A stretch of 64,000 bases of DNA, taken from contig NC_133660.1 of the NCBI RefSeq assembly GCF_037893015.1, positions 287,653,078-287,717,077 on the forward strand. Direction: 5' to 3'. A model generated the notes under the pieces. It had not been told where the DNA came from. It did no database searches and saw only the letters and a list, made by a program, of their open reading frames with translations. How positions within the stretch are numbered: position 1 is the first letter of the stretch; every line of letters begins with the position of its first letter. Both the position numbers and the translations under genes were made by a program. This document shows, one piece after another, positions 1 through 9,305 of this stretch. This stretch comes from Macrotis lagotis. Taxonomy: Eukaryota > Chordata > Mammalia > Peramelemorphia > Peramelidae.

Positions 1-782
1 GGTGGGCACAGAGCCCAGGGCTGTGTCAGTTCTTGGGGTGTGCAGGGACATGCATCCCAAATTCTATGTACCCTCAGAACTGGGAGAAGCAGCATGCCCC
101 ATTTGAAAGCGCATTGGATTTGGACCAGATCTTGTCTGTCATGTATTACCTGTATGACCCTGGGGTGGGGTCTTGACATCTCTGAGCCTCATTTTCCTTC
201 TCTTTAAAGTAAGCAGGTTAGACTATAATCGAGTTGCTAGTGATCACTGGAATCCCCTTTAATAGACTTGGAAAGAAATCAGCATTGAACCAAATCCCTC
301 CCCAGATAAGACACTACAGTTCACCATATCCTTTCTTCCATTGATGTTAATGTTCTTCTTTGATTTCTAATTTGGTTAAATTTCTTTCTTGTCTGGCTGG
401 CAAGGCTGGAGTACAGATTTAATGATAACTAGTTCCATTAATAGTTTAATGAAACCTTTAACAATGTGAAGTTCTATGAAATGACTACTCCTAACTGTGT
501 GTCCCTGGGCAAGTCACTTTCTCAATGTCCTGCCCTCTCTAAGATTATAAATTACAGGTAAGTTGCTGATGTCCCTCAGTGAAAGGAACTTTCACACCAG
601 GAGCTGATTGCAAATTGATGAAATTGAAGGTCTGCCTACTCCTCTTCATATAGGTCCCCCCAGACCCAGAAGAAGGGAGATACACAACCCAATAGCATGC
701 AATTACAACCTGCCCCCTGCCCAATTTTCACTTTACTTATGAGGAAACAGACTCAGATGACCCTTCCCTCCACAATACTCAC
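1..782. other. MS4A10 intron: no exon seen
   Basis: Both strands were read for the 57-60 bp exon beginning F-I/L-I-S-G, which should follow the TM1-TM2 exon, and none was found. About 110-245 holds a plus-strand MIR/CORE-SINE remnant (GTAAGCAGGTTAGACT region after a TGACATCTCTGAGCCTCA core). The remainder is unremarkable AT-rich sequence. Confidence 0.5.
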
Positions 783-902
783 AAAAATTGCTCCCCAAAA
801 TGGATACCAAGACTTCATGGCAATGAGGTGAAGATTATTCACAGTAATTGCCAGATAGAGTCCTAAGAAGATATGGAGAAAGGCATTCACAATCTGAAAG
901 AC
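783..902 (-). CDS. MS4A10: MS4A10 TM1-TM2 exon
   Basis: 120 bp, phase 0 at both ends. The acceptor CCCCCCAG precedes GTCTTTCAGATTGTG; the donor is GTGAGT (G at 782). It encodes TM1 plus the family signature YPFWGA at the start of TM2. Confidence 0.92.
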
Positions 903-2586
903 CTGGGGGGCAAAGAGTAGAATGGTCAGCTTAGGGAAAAAAAGTCCATTTGCAAGGGGTGGGGGATACATCGCAACTCACATCTGAGCTCCTGAGAACA
1001 AACTGCAGTGGCATCTGATAGTAAGTGGTGGGGACACTGAGGTCCCAGGGACAAATTCTAGAGCCTCTCTCCCCATCCTCTCCCTACTGGTCCATTGAAC
1101 CAAGGTGCATTGGCTAGCAGTACCTAGGGCAGGTTGGATCTCTTGCTCATCCTCCAGGCCATATACCCCCTTCAATTCGTAGGATAGGAGCAGCTCCATG
1201 GAACCAAGAGCAAAGGACTCTGGGGCTGGAGACAGATAACTTGCTTTACAACTTAAGAGTCTTGGTGAGAAGTCTGGAGCATGGAGACGGTGATAAGTTA
1301 CCTAGGTGTCTGAGGTAGGACTTGAATTCAAGACTTTCTGACTTTGAGGTTACTTCTTTAACCACCACCCAGGACTGCCTCTCAGTGCATTACTGATGAG
1401 TAATGGCAATAATTATCATTTGATGGTATGATGGCCCAGAGGTTGTATAGTCAGTTTATTAATAACTCCAGGGGGAGAGGTAGGCTTTCAACTGAAGCTT
1501 CTCTGTTCCAACCTTGAACAGATTTCCCATTTTACCTTAGTGATAACATTCTGGTTTTGTTGGAAGACTTGGAAGATGCTGCCCACCATTCCTGAAGGTG
1601 CCCAACCTATTACTGTTCAACTCTTGTCAGGGAGCTTTCTTCCTTTCATGCCCCTCTCTGCCTCCTAGTATGGTTCTACTCTATGGGGCCAAGCAGATGA
1701 GGATACTTTCATATGACCTCTTAGAAGTTTGGGGAGATAACTCTCCTTTTCCCCTAAGCCAAGGGTTTTTAGTATTTTTTTTATTAATAGGGATCTTTTT
1801 GTTAGGATCTCTATTTCACTAGGGTGAAACCTACTGACCTCCTTTTCTAAAAAATATTTTTTTATTTTATTTTTCCAATTACATGTAAAGATAGTTTTCA
1901 ACTTAGATTTTTTTGTAAGATTTTGAGTCCCACATTTTTCTGCCTCTCTCCCTTCCTGCTCCTTTCCCTATGACAGCAAGGAATCTGATATAAATTATTT
2001 ATGTACAATCATGTTTAACATATTTTCATATTAGTAATGTTGTGAAAGAAGAATCAGAACAAAAGAAAAAAAACATGAGAAAGAAAAAACATAAACCAGT
2101 TTTTAAAAGGGGAAATAATATGCTTTGGTCTATATTCAGAATCCATAGTGACCTCTTCTAAGAATAATGTTAAATGCATAAAATCAAAGACATGGGATGA
2201 TTAAGAAAATCAACCATAGCAAAATACAGTGATTATTTTTTTAAAGCTAAGTTCATAGAGTCCAGGTTAAGAACTCTTAAACTTTCAGATTTCTAGGCTA
2301 AATACATGCTGCCTGTCCGTCCCTCAGTGGCTTTCCTATCTATGCCCCCCAGGAATGGCACAGTTCCTTCAGGAAACAATACCAGGAGAAACCAGAGCTT
2401 ACTCCTAGCTGTGTGAGAGGTCCTGATTTCCTCTGATTTCTTTCTTGATGGAAGAATTCAGAGCTCGAAGTCTCCACCATCCATCTCTGGCTTCTCTCTG
2501 TTGAATATATTATGGCAGCAGGTATTATCAGGCCCCCGACGTCACCAGTAGCGATGTAAAAGTTCTCTGCAGCAGCTGCCATTGTC
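783..2586 (-). CDS. MS4A10: MS4A10, 5' part of gene (first two coding exons; rest off left edge)
   Basis: Four-pass membrane protein of the MS4A family. Two coding exons are present: 2403-2582 (60 codons from the ATG) and 783-902 (40 codons), joined in phase 0. The second reads into TM1 (VFQIVNAFLHIFLGLYLAIT, about residues 61-80), then NNLHLIAMKSWYPFWGAIF, which closely matches the human MS4A10 segment KNLHLVVLKSWYPFWGA as I remember it; no other MS4A paralogue I know has this NLHL-KSWYPFWGA stretch. The N-terminal exon ends QERNQRKSGPLTQLG, like the basic stretch and Leu-Gly end of human MS4A10, and is nearly the same length. The remaining exons (TM2 end, TM3, TM4, C-terminus) must lie to the left; none is visible in 1-782. 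The position after MS4A15 agrees with human order. Known mammalian expression is mainly intestinal. No break is seen in the part present. Confidence 0.87.
1845..2145 (-). repeat. L1 LINE fragment
   Basis: The minus strand matches the end region of a marsupial L1 as I remember it: TTCCAATTACATGTAAAGATAG, a Y-rich CCCTCCC-type stretch, then GTTGTGAAAGAAGAATCAGA and an A-rich AAGAAAAAAAACATGAG run. It lies in the MS4A10 intron between the two coding exons. Confidence 0.7.
2145..2280. repeat. Old interspersed repeat, hAT-like (copy 1 of 3)
   Basis: Shares the signature AATAATGTTAAATGCATAAAAT ... AGTCCAGGTTAAGAACTC with stretches at about 24.3 kb and 54.3 kb. The ending ...GGTTAAGAACTC resembles the ends of old mammalian hAT-derived repeats. 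I cannot name the family for certain. Confidence 0.4.
2403..2586 (-). CDS. MS4A10: MS4A10 first coding exon
   Basis: The acceptor ...CACCAG lies just before GACAATGG, so only four untranslated bases precede the ATG at 2582-2580. The reading starts MAAAAENFYIATGDV and ends ...TQLG directly before the donor GTAAGC (minus strand, G at 2402). The exon is hydrophilic, with no signal peptide, as expected for a cytosolic MS4A N-terminus. The start is chosen because it is the first ATG after the acceptor, and the same layout is seen in MS4A15. Confidence 0.8.
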
Positions 2587-2768
2587 CTGGTGCCAAGGAT
2601 GTTGCCCTACCCCAAGGGAAGAAGTCTAGTTGGTACTGATTACTTTTTTAAGGTCCAGGTCTACATTTGGGATGTGGGGGAAACACTCTAGAGAATTGCT
2701 ATTGCAGTCGTGTCTTTTTAGATCAAGGAACCCCCAATTCTTGAAGCAGTTTGTGCCATGGCCTGCTC

Positions 2769-2810
2769 TGTGTGTGTGTTTATGTTTTGTCTGTGTGTGT
2801 GTGTGTGTAT
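2769..2810. repeat. (TG)n microsatellite
   Basis: Interrupted TG run just upstream of the first MS4A10 coding exon. Confidence 0.9.
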
Positions 2811-3334
2811 GATCACCTCCCAACTCAACATATTCTAATCTTGATCCTGGGGAACATCTGGCAGAACAGATCATTGGATGGCACTTTCAGCAGAAATAAT
2901 ACTTTATACAAATCACAGCCTCAAGGGGGCTTCTAGAAAACCTGCCCCTTATTCTAGGGGGAAGTGCATCAAGTGGGGCCTCTATACTGAGCAAGGGAAC
3001 AGCACACTGCCAAAACCAGTCTCATTCAGGTTTGTTGAGCTACACCAGCAGGACCACCTCCACACCCCCAATGACTTGGGCAATCTGTAACACTTCGTAA
3101 ATAATCTTTTACCCATCCCGTGGGCTAGAACTGCTGATGGTTTTCATTAGTTGGCTCTTCTGTGGGAGGGGGACTACAGCTGACAAAGCCTTATACTTTC
3201 CAGATGGGCTGATTTGGGATACTGCATTTTGAAGCTGCTGGCCATCCTACAACAAACTTGTTGACTGATGGTTTAGAGGTGGGAGAGAAAGTCCTCCTCC
3301 CCCAAGTCCCAGCTCTGTGCCGTGCCTGGTTTTT

Positions 3335-3564
3335 CAGTCATGTCTGACCCCATTAGGGGTTTTCTTAGCCAAGATCCTGGAAGAGTTTGCCATTTCCTTC
3401 TGTATAATGTATTTGACAGATGAGGAAACAGAAGCAAACAAGGTGAAGTGACTTGCTCAGATTCACACAGATAGGAAGTTTCTGAGGTCAGATTTGAACT
3501 CAAGAAGCGGAGGCTTTCCAATTTCAGACCCAGGGCTCTGCCTACTGTGACACCACCTAGCTCC
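3335..3564 (-). repeat. CORE-SINE with RTE-type tail (MAR1-like)
   Basis: On the minus strand the unit runs from AGGAGCTAGGTGGTGTC (tRNA-like head) through GAGTTCAAATCTGACCTCAG, GTCACTTCACCTTG and CTCATCTGTCAAATA to an end resembling GGGGTCAGACATGACTGA, the RTE-like tail seen in other copies of this family. Confidence 0.7.
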
Positions 3565-4157
3565 TGTGAAGAGAGTCTAAAACAAATAGGCTGCTTCCTT
3601 GCACCCCTTGGAGAATGCCTTTTGAGAAGCATCATGGAGCAGGCAGGTCTTGCAGTGAAGTCTTGGCTTCAAAATCCAGTTCTGATATATTATTCTATAG
3701 ATATGGACAAAAGAACTACCTTGCTGACTTGCAGTTTCCTTATCTGAAAAGGAAGATAATACTACCAGTGAGATACTATTTATTTCACAGGAACACAGAA
3801 TGAGGTTCAAGGATTAATCTTATAAACTATTTTGAAATCTTTAAGATACTTTAGAAACCTTTTTTGTTACTGCAGGTTTGAGAATAAGAATCCTAAAATT
3901 TCAACTGTTAGAGACTATAGAGATCAAGTCCAGCTCCTTCATTGAACAGATAAAGAAACGGAGGCCAGTAAGATGAGATGCTTGAGCCAAGGTCACGGCT
4001 AAGTGAATGTCTGAGCAAGGATTCGAATTCAGATCTCTTGAGACTCACATCTCTTCATTGTATCATACAGCAGATTGGTTTATCTGTGGCACAGGCCTTT
4101 TAGGAAAGACTGCTACAGACAGTGGGAGGGATGAAGAGGGATGGACAAAAGGATTTT

Positions 4158-4935
4158 CCTTTTTAAATTTTTTTTCTCCAATCACAAAAATTGTAGCATT
4201 AATTTTTACAGGATTTTGAGTTCCAAATTTTTCTCCTTCCCTCCCTCACCTCCGTTCTTCTTAAATGGTAGGTGGTTTGGTCTTACTTATAAATGTGTCA
4301 TCATGTAAAACATGTTTCCTTATTAGTCTCAGTTGTGGAAGAAGAAACATAAAAAAAATAACCAGGACAAAGAATGAAGTATTAGTGAAAGGTACCCTTC
4401 AATTCTTTATCTGGATGTGGGTGGCATTTTCCTTCCTGAGTCTTTGTACTTGTCTTGAATCATTGTGTTTCTGAGAAGAGCTGGGTCCCTGACTGGTGAT
4501 CATCACACAACGTTGCTGATCCTGTATCATTTGTTTTCCTTGTTCTGCTCATTTCCCTTTGCATCACTCCCTACAAGTCTTTCTAGGTTTTTCTGAACTC
4601 TGCCTGCTTATCATTTTTTATAGAACAATAGTATTCCATTACATTCATATACCTGTTTATTCAGCCATTCCCCTACTGATGGGCATTCTTTTAATTTCCA
4701 ATTCTTTGCCTTCACACAAAGAGTTGCTTTAACTATTTTTGTACATGTGGATCCTTTTCCCTCTTGTATGAACTCTTTGGGCACAGACTAACAATGGTAT
4801 TGCTGGATCCAAGTATATAAACTTGGCTTGCTCTTTGGGCATAGCTCCAAATCGGTCTCCAGAATGGTTGGATCAGTTCACAACTCCACCAACAATGCAA
4901 TAAATAATGTTCCTGTTTTCCTAGGACTTTTATCT
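4158..4935 (-). repeat. L1 LINE fragment
   Basis: Long match on the minus strand to marsupial L1. It includes the complement of TATAGAACAATAGTATTCCA, the complement of CCAGAATGGTTGGATCAG and the complement of TTCACAACTCCACCAACA, all diagnostic of the marsupial L1 body as I remember it. Confidence 0.85.
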
Positions 4936-5479
4936 TAAAGACATCTGCCATCAAGAGGAAGGAAGGAGAATGTCAGTAATGAGAGAAACCATCAAGGCCT
5001 AGGGAGGGATCCAGGGCAAGTGCATCCTCTGGGGGTTACCCCAGGTCTCAGCTTTGGGCAAGAGTGACATGCTCCATTGGGGAATCATGGAAAGAGCATC
5101 AGTCTGGGATCTGAGGCTAGGTTGATGGCCACTCTGGTTGGCTGTATGACCTGGGTCAAGTCACTTCTTCTCTGGAGTCTTGGCTCCTTTATCTGTAAAA
5201 GGTTCTGACAACCCAGGGCTTTGGTGAGGATCAAAGCCCTTTGCAAATCCAATGGGCCATACACCACAGCAACCATCCAGACAAACAGCTTCAAAGGGGC
5301 TCTTAGGCAAAGCCCCCTGCCCTCCCTCCCTCAGCCCCTCCATTCCTCAGATGGTCTTCTGGAAGCAGCAGGTACCTGGGACCTGGGAGCTCCCTCCCCA
5401 CTGGTCCCTTTGGTTTTGGGTGGGAAAGAGTGAGTCTCAGAGCATGAACAGCCAAGTGGGGATAGGAGCTGTGAAATCT

Positions 5480-6400
5480 GTTACATGGTCTCCCTCCCCT
5501 TCTTCCAACTTCCCTATTTCTATCCAGGGTTCACCCACTTATCCTCCCTGTCCCCCAGGTTTACCACTAGAATCTTCTTCAGTTCTTCTCTCTGACTTAT
5601 CCTTTCCTTCATCCCTTTGGTCAAATCTTGTTTCTACCTCTATCTGCTGTCTTCCTGAGTTCACTTTTGGCTTCAGACACTAACTCCATGGCCCTGAGCC
5701 AGTCACTTCACCCTATTTGTCTCAGTTTCATCATTTGTAAAATGAGCTGGGGAAGGAAATGGCAAAACCACTCCAGCATCTTTGCCGGGAACATCTCAAA
5801 TGGGGTTGTGGAGAGTTAGGGATGACCGAAGGACAAAAATATCTCTCACATCTGTCCTCTTCTCTCTATGAACACACCAACCAGTGAGGATAGACCTCAT
5901 TGCCTCTCATATGAACTACTGCAGTAATCTTTTATAAAATGCATTCATTGTCCATCTCACCCAGGTTGGAGGTGGAGAAGCTACTCACAGGCCTGGTCCC
6001 ACTTTGATCTGAAGATGAGATTAACTGACTGTCTCCAGCCTGGGTCAGTCCACCCCTCCTTAGACAACCTGGCTTCACCCCCACCCCACCTTCCCACCCC
6101 CACATTAATGGCTTATGTAATAGGCACCAATTGACTTAGTCTACTCTGGTTCAGAACTACAATTTTGGAGTCAAGAGATCCAGGTTCAGTCTCCCCAGTA
6201 GAGGAAGTATAGGCAAGGACTCTTACACCTGGCGCTATTGCCTTCTGATTGGCATCCATGTCTCAAATCCTTTCCCTCTAATCCATCCTTGACACAGATG
6301 CCAAGGTGATTTTTTTAAAGTACAGGCCTCTACCTATATTCAATAAAATCCAGCAGGCCCATTTTGTTGCTAGGAATAAATGGCATTTCATCTTTATCTC
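5480..6400 (+). repeat. L2 LINE fragment, split by a SINE
   Basis: The C/T-rich plus strand follows the L2 3' region: ACTTCCCTATTTCTATCCAGG, then after a SINE insertion CCTCATTGCCTCTCATATGA and ACTACTGCAGTAATC, then CTCTAATCCATCCTTGACAC. The interruption is the SINE at about 5650-5840. Confidence 0.6.
5650..5840 (+). repeat. CORE-SINE with RTE-type tail (MAR1-like)
   Basis: Contains GTAAAATGAGCTGGGGAAGG, AACCACTCCAGCATCTTTGC and the tail GGTTGTGGAGAGTTAGGGAT. Inserted in L2 sequence. Confidence 0.75.
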
Positions 6401-6570
6401 ATTCTTTTAAAATGAGGGTTTTTGCATAAATTTTATAATATACATATTTATTTGTAGTTGAATATCCATAAAATTTAAAATAAGTGTATGTACACTTATT
6501 GGAAAGGATTCAAACTTTAAATTTTTTTTGCTGACAGAAATGCATGTTCAAAAAAGTTTGGAGACCCCTA
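6400..6570. repeat. hAT-like DNA transposon remnant
   Basis: The right end read on the minus strand is AGTAGGGGTCTCCAAACTTT, like Charlie-type hAT terminal inverted repeats. The inner part is AT-rich. The left end is not clear. Confidence 0.35.
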
Positions 6571-7569
6571 CTATGGAAAACTTACTTGATGAATGAATGA
6601 CCTTGGACCAATCACCCTCTCTCTTCTGAAGGTTTGTATTTCTCTCTCTGTAAAATGAAAAGCTTTACCTAAATGACCCAAGACCTAGTTCTGACCTTCT
6701 GTGTTTAAAGGTCTCTGTGGGCTCTACCACTCTCTGTTCAAGGACCCTCTCTACCCTTGATGGATTATGAAACTATCCCTAGGAGATTTTGAAAGGGTTA
6801 CTCACTCTGTCCGGCAGACAGCTCTGCTCTCAACTGGTTTTCTGCTCCCTTCTCCTGCCTCCTGGAATCAAAACAAGTTCATGGCAGACTTTGGATCCTC
6901 ATCCACTTTGATTGTTGTTCCTGCTGCTCACCTGCTCTGTAATTGCAGGGCTTGTTTCAAAGTCCGCCACAGCATAAATTATGCCAATGGGATGCTCCAA
7001 TATCACTTCTCCCTGCCTCCTTACTTCTTACTTGGGCAATGTTTTTGCCCCAGAGTAGTACGGAAGGGTCGGGTCCCTTGGATTTTACATTCTTTGAGTA
7101 GGAATGAGGGTAGAAACTAAGCATGACAAGGACTGGTGATATTTTATTTCTTTTTATTTTCTTTTTCATTTTTAATTCCTTTGATTTCTTTTTCTTCTCC
7201 TGGGACAGATTGTGACGTTGGTTTTATATCCATGGAGAGGAGACCCTTAAATGAAGGAAGAGATAGATCTGAGACCTCCCAGTCCACTTCCCTCATTTTT
7301 CAGATGGGGAAATTGATGTTCTGAGAAAAGATGTCACAGTAGTATGAGGGAATCTGTTTTAAGTGTAATCAGTAAGGTAATATCTTGAAATAGTGTTCAT
7401 CTTCAAATTGGAGTGATTTTCAAGACCTTTTGATGCTTTTTTCCCCCTTTGTTTGCTTCTTTAGATGGTATGATTTTAAAAAGTTTTTTTCCTCCCTTCT
7501 GATTGGACATGTGAAAAGCACTCTTTTTTTCCACATATATTTTGTTGGTTTTAATGGCAGAAGTAAATT

Positions 7570-7805
7570 AATAATACTAGCTAATAGATAGTATTTGCTA
7601 TGGGTTAAGCATTTTATAAAGACTGTCTTATATGATCCTTGAAACATCCCTGGGAAGGAGGTGCTGTTTTTATTCCTGTTTTACAGAGGAGGAAACTGAG
7701 GCAGGCAGTGATTAAGTGACTTGCCCAGGGTCACACCTAACCAGAGAGTCTGAGTCTGGATTTAAGTGGCTGTAATTGGGTGATCTATTCATTGGACCAC
7801 CTTGA
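7570..7805 (-). repeat. MIR-family SINE, old copy
   Basis: Contains GAGGAGGAAACTGAGGCAGG, AGTGACTTGCCCAGGGTCAC and GTCTGAGTCTGGATTTAA, the complement of a MIR core and head. Confidence 0.65.
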
Positions 7806-8741
7806 TAGAACCCTTTCTAGAATCTAGCAAAACTAAAGACCACGACCAAAGACCAATCCACTGTTGTAGCAGCTGGCCAGTGAAGGAGGGCAATTGTCTT
7901 TTTATTGAGGTGGTCAGATGGCCCGGTGGATGGAGCCCCAGACTGGAGCGGGAAGGGGAGTTCAGATCTAACCTCTTGTCTCATCTGTAAAATGGGCCTA
8001 TTAACAAGTTACCTTCCGGGAGTTGTGAGGACCAAAGGAGATAATTGAAGCAATAAATGAATGCTATTTTTCTCCTTGCTAATACCATTATCGCTATTAA
8101 CTCATCAGCAGCTTTTCCAAAGAGACCCTTTCTCAATTCCGGTCTCCCAGGAATCTTTGTCCAAGCCATCAGTGCCACTCTGGATGATGGGAGGAGAGCG
8201 CCTAGAGCGCCCAGGTGGAGGAGGAGGCCTGGAGTGGCCGGCCTTATGGGCACAGAAGGCCACGGCCAATGGGGGCCGCCAGAGGGTTCTTCAGTGCCTT
8301 TATCCCTAAAATCAGGTATGGAACAAGATGGCTCTGAATCCCTCTGGCTCCCAGTCGGGCATCTTGTGGTCATCTGGAGGCTGCATGCCCTAGAGCTTCC
8401 GAAAGTGAGTTGGACCAGGTGGAGGGAAATCTCCGCCGTGTCCGCCCGGACACTAGACTGTTCTGGGTCCATCTTGGGAATCCGGATCTCTGCTCCCCCA
8501 GGATGCCCACTTTCTGCGATGGGGGAGGAAGGAGGGTCTGGGCTGGAACACAGATGCAGTCCGCGGGCAGAAGGTGGGTTCAAGGAGAAGGTTGGAAGGA
8601 GGAAGGGGGAAGGAAGGGCGAGAAGCTTCGGCTTAAGCCCCTTCGTTGGGACGCTTGCTCTGGGCCTGGGGGTCCCTCTCCCCGCACCCCATCATGTTTA
8701 GCTAAAGAATTCTAATCAGAAGCGGGAGTTGCAGCCCCACG

Positions 8742-8747
8742 TTTATT
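8742..8747 (-). promoter_or_regulatory. MS4A15 poly(A) signal AATAAA
   Basis: AATAAA on the minus strand, about 440 bases after the MS4A15 stop codon. It is the first such signal after the stop and gives a 3' UTR of about 460 bases (about 8722-9185). Confidence 0.7.
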
Positions 8748-9185
8748 TCCAGTCATTGATACAATCGCAGGCAGACACAGCCAGCCCCCCCCCCCGTTAT
8801 CTGATCGTCTCTGCCCTTCCAGGAGCCAGAGCCCCCCACAAGAGGCGCGGCCCCCAGCCCCCCTTTTCTCCATGGCCCCTCCCCACCCCGGGGTCTTGCT
8901 AGGAAGCCGAGGCGGGAGCTTCGTGGTCTGGGACCATGAAACTAAGCTGGGGGTGGCCCCTGGGGCGGCGGATCTCTCAGACCGGAGCTGTTGGGAGGGT
9001 CGGGTGGGGGGCACCCGTGCGGCGCCCGCTCTGGGGCCTGGCACCCAGAACACAAACGCGGGGCTCGTGCTCAGTTGGGGGGTCTGCGAGAAAGGAGGGG
9101 CTCGGTCAGCCCCCCTCCACGTGGCGGCATCTGTCCCAGGGGCGCCGCGGGGCGCCGGAAGCCCCCTGCCCCGCTGCCAGCCGCG

Positions 9186-9305
9186 CTACTCCGAGCTCTC
9201 CTTGGCACCGTAGGCCACGTTGTCGTAGGCGGGGGGCGGCGTGGCGGCCGGGCTGGGGATGTTGAAGTCGGCGCTGAAGGCGCTGGGCAGGAAGACCATG
9301 GAGCG
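9186..9305 (-). CDS. MS4A15: MS4A15 terminal coding exon
   Basis: The acceptor CCCCGCAG precedes CGCTCCATGG; 39 codons and TAG (9188-9186). It encodes RSMVFLPSAFSADFNIPSPA, then TPPPAYDNVAYGAKESSE. Extremely GC-rich third positions, unlike the upstream exons, because it lies in the CpG island. Confidence 0.96.
   Translation of the reverse strand, partial: RSMVFLPSAFSADFNIPSPAATPPPAYDNVAYGAKESSE

Larger units (their letters stand above)
2587..8719. other. Spacer between MS4A10 and MS4A15: repeats, no gene recognised
   Basis: About 6.1 kb. From left to right: a minus CORE/RTE-tailed SINE (about 3335-3564), MIR-like pieces (3627-3800 plus; 3890-4075 minus; 5090-5260 plus), an L1 piece (4158-4935), an L2 stretch (5480-6400) split by a SINE, an hAT-like end (6400-6570), MIR3-like sequence (7570-7805), then GC-rich unique sequence from about 8.1 kb. 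The 5' untranslated exon of MS4A10 is expected here but was not identified. Confidence 0.55.

Noticed and set aside
8057-8701. 214-codon plus-strand frame and a 200-codon minus frame in GC-rich sequence
   Set aside because: GC-rich sequence lacks stops by chance. No recognisable domain, and several frames are open at once.
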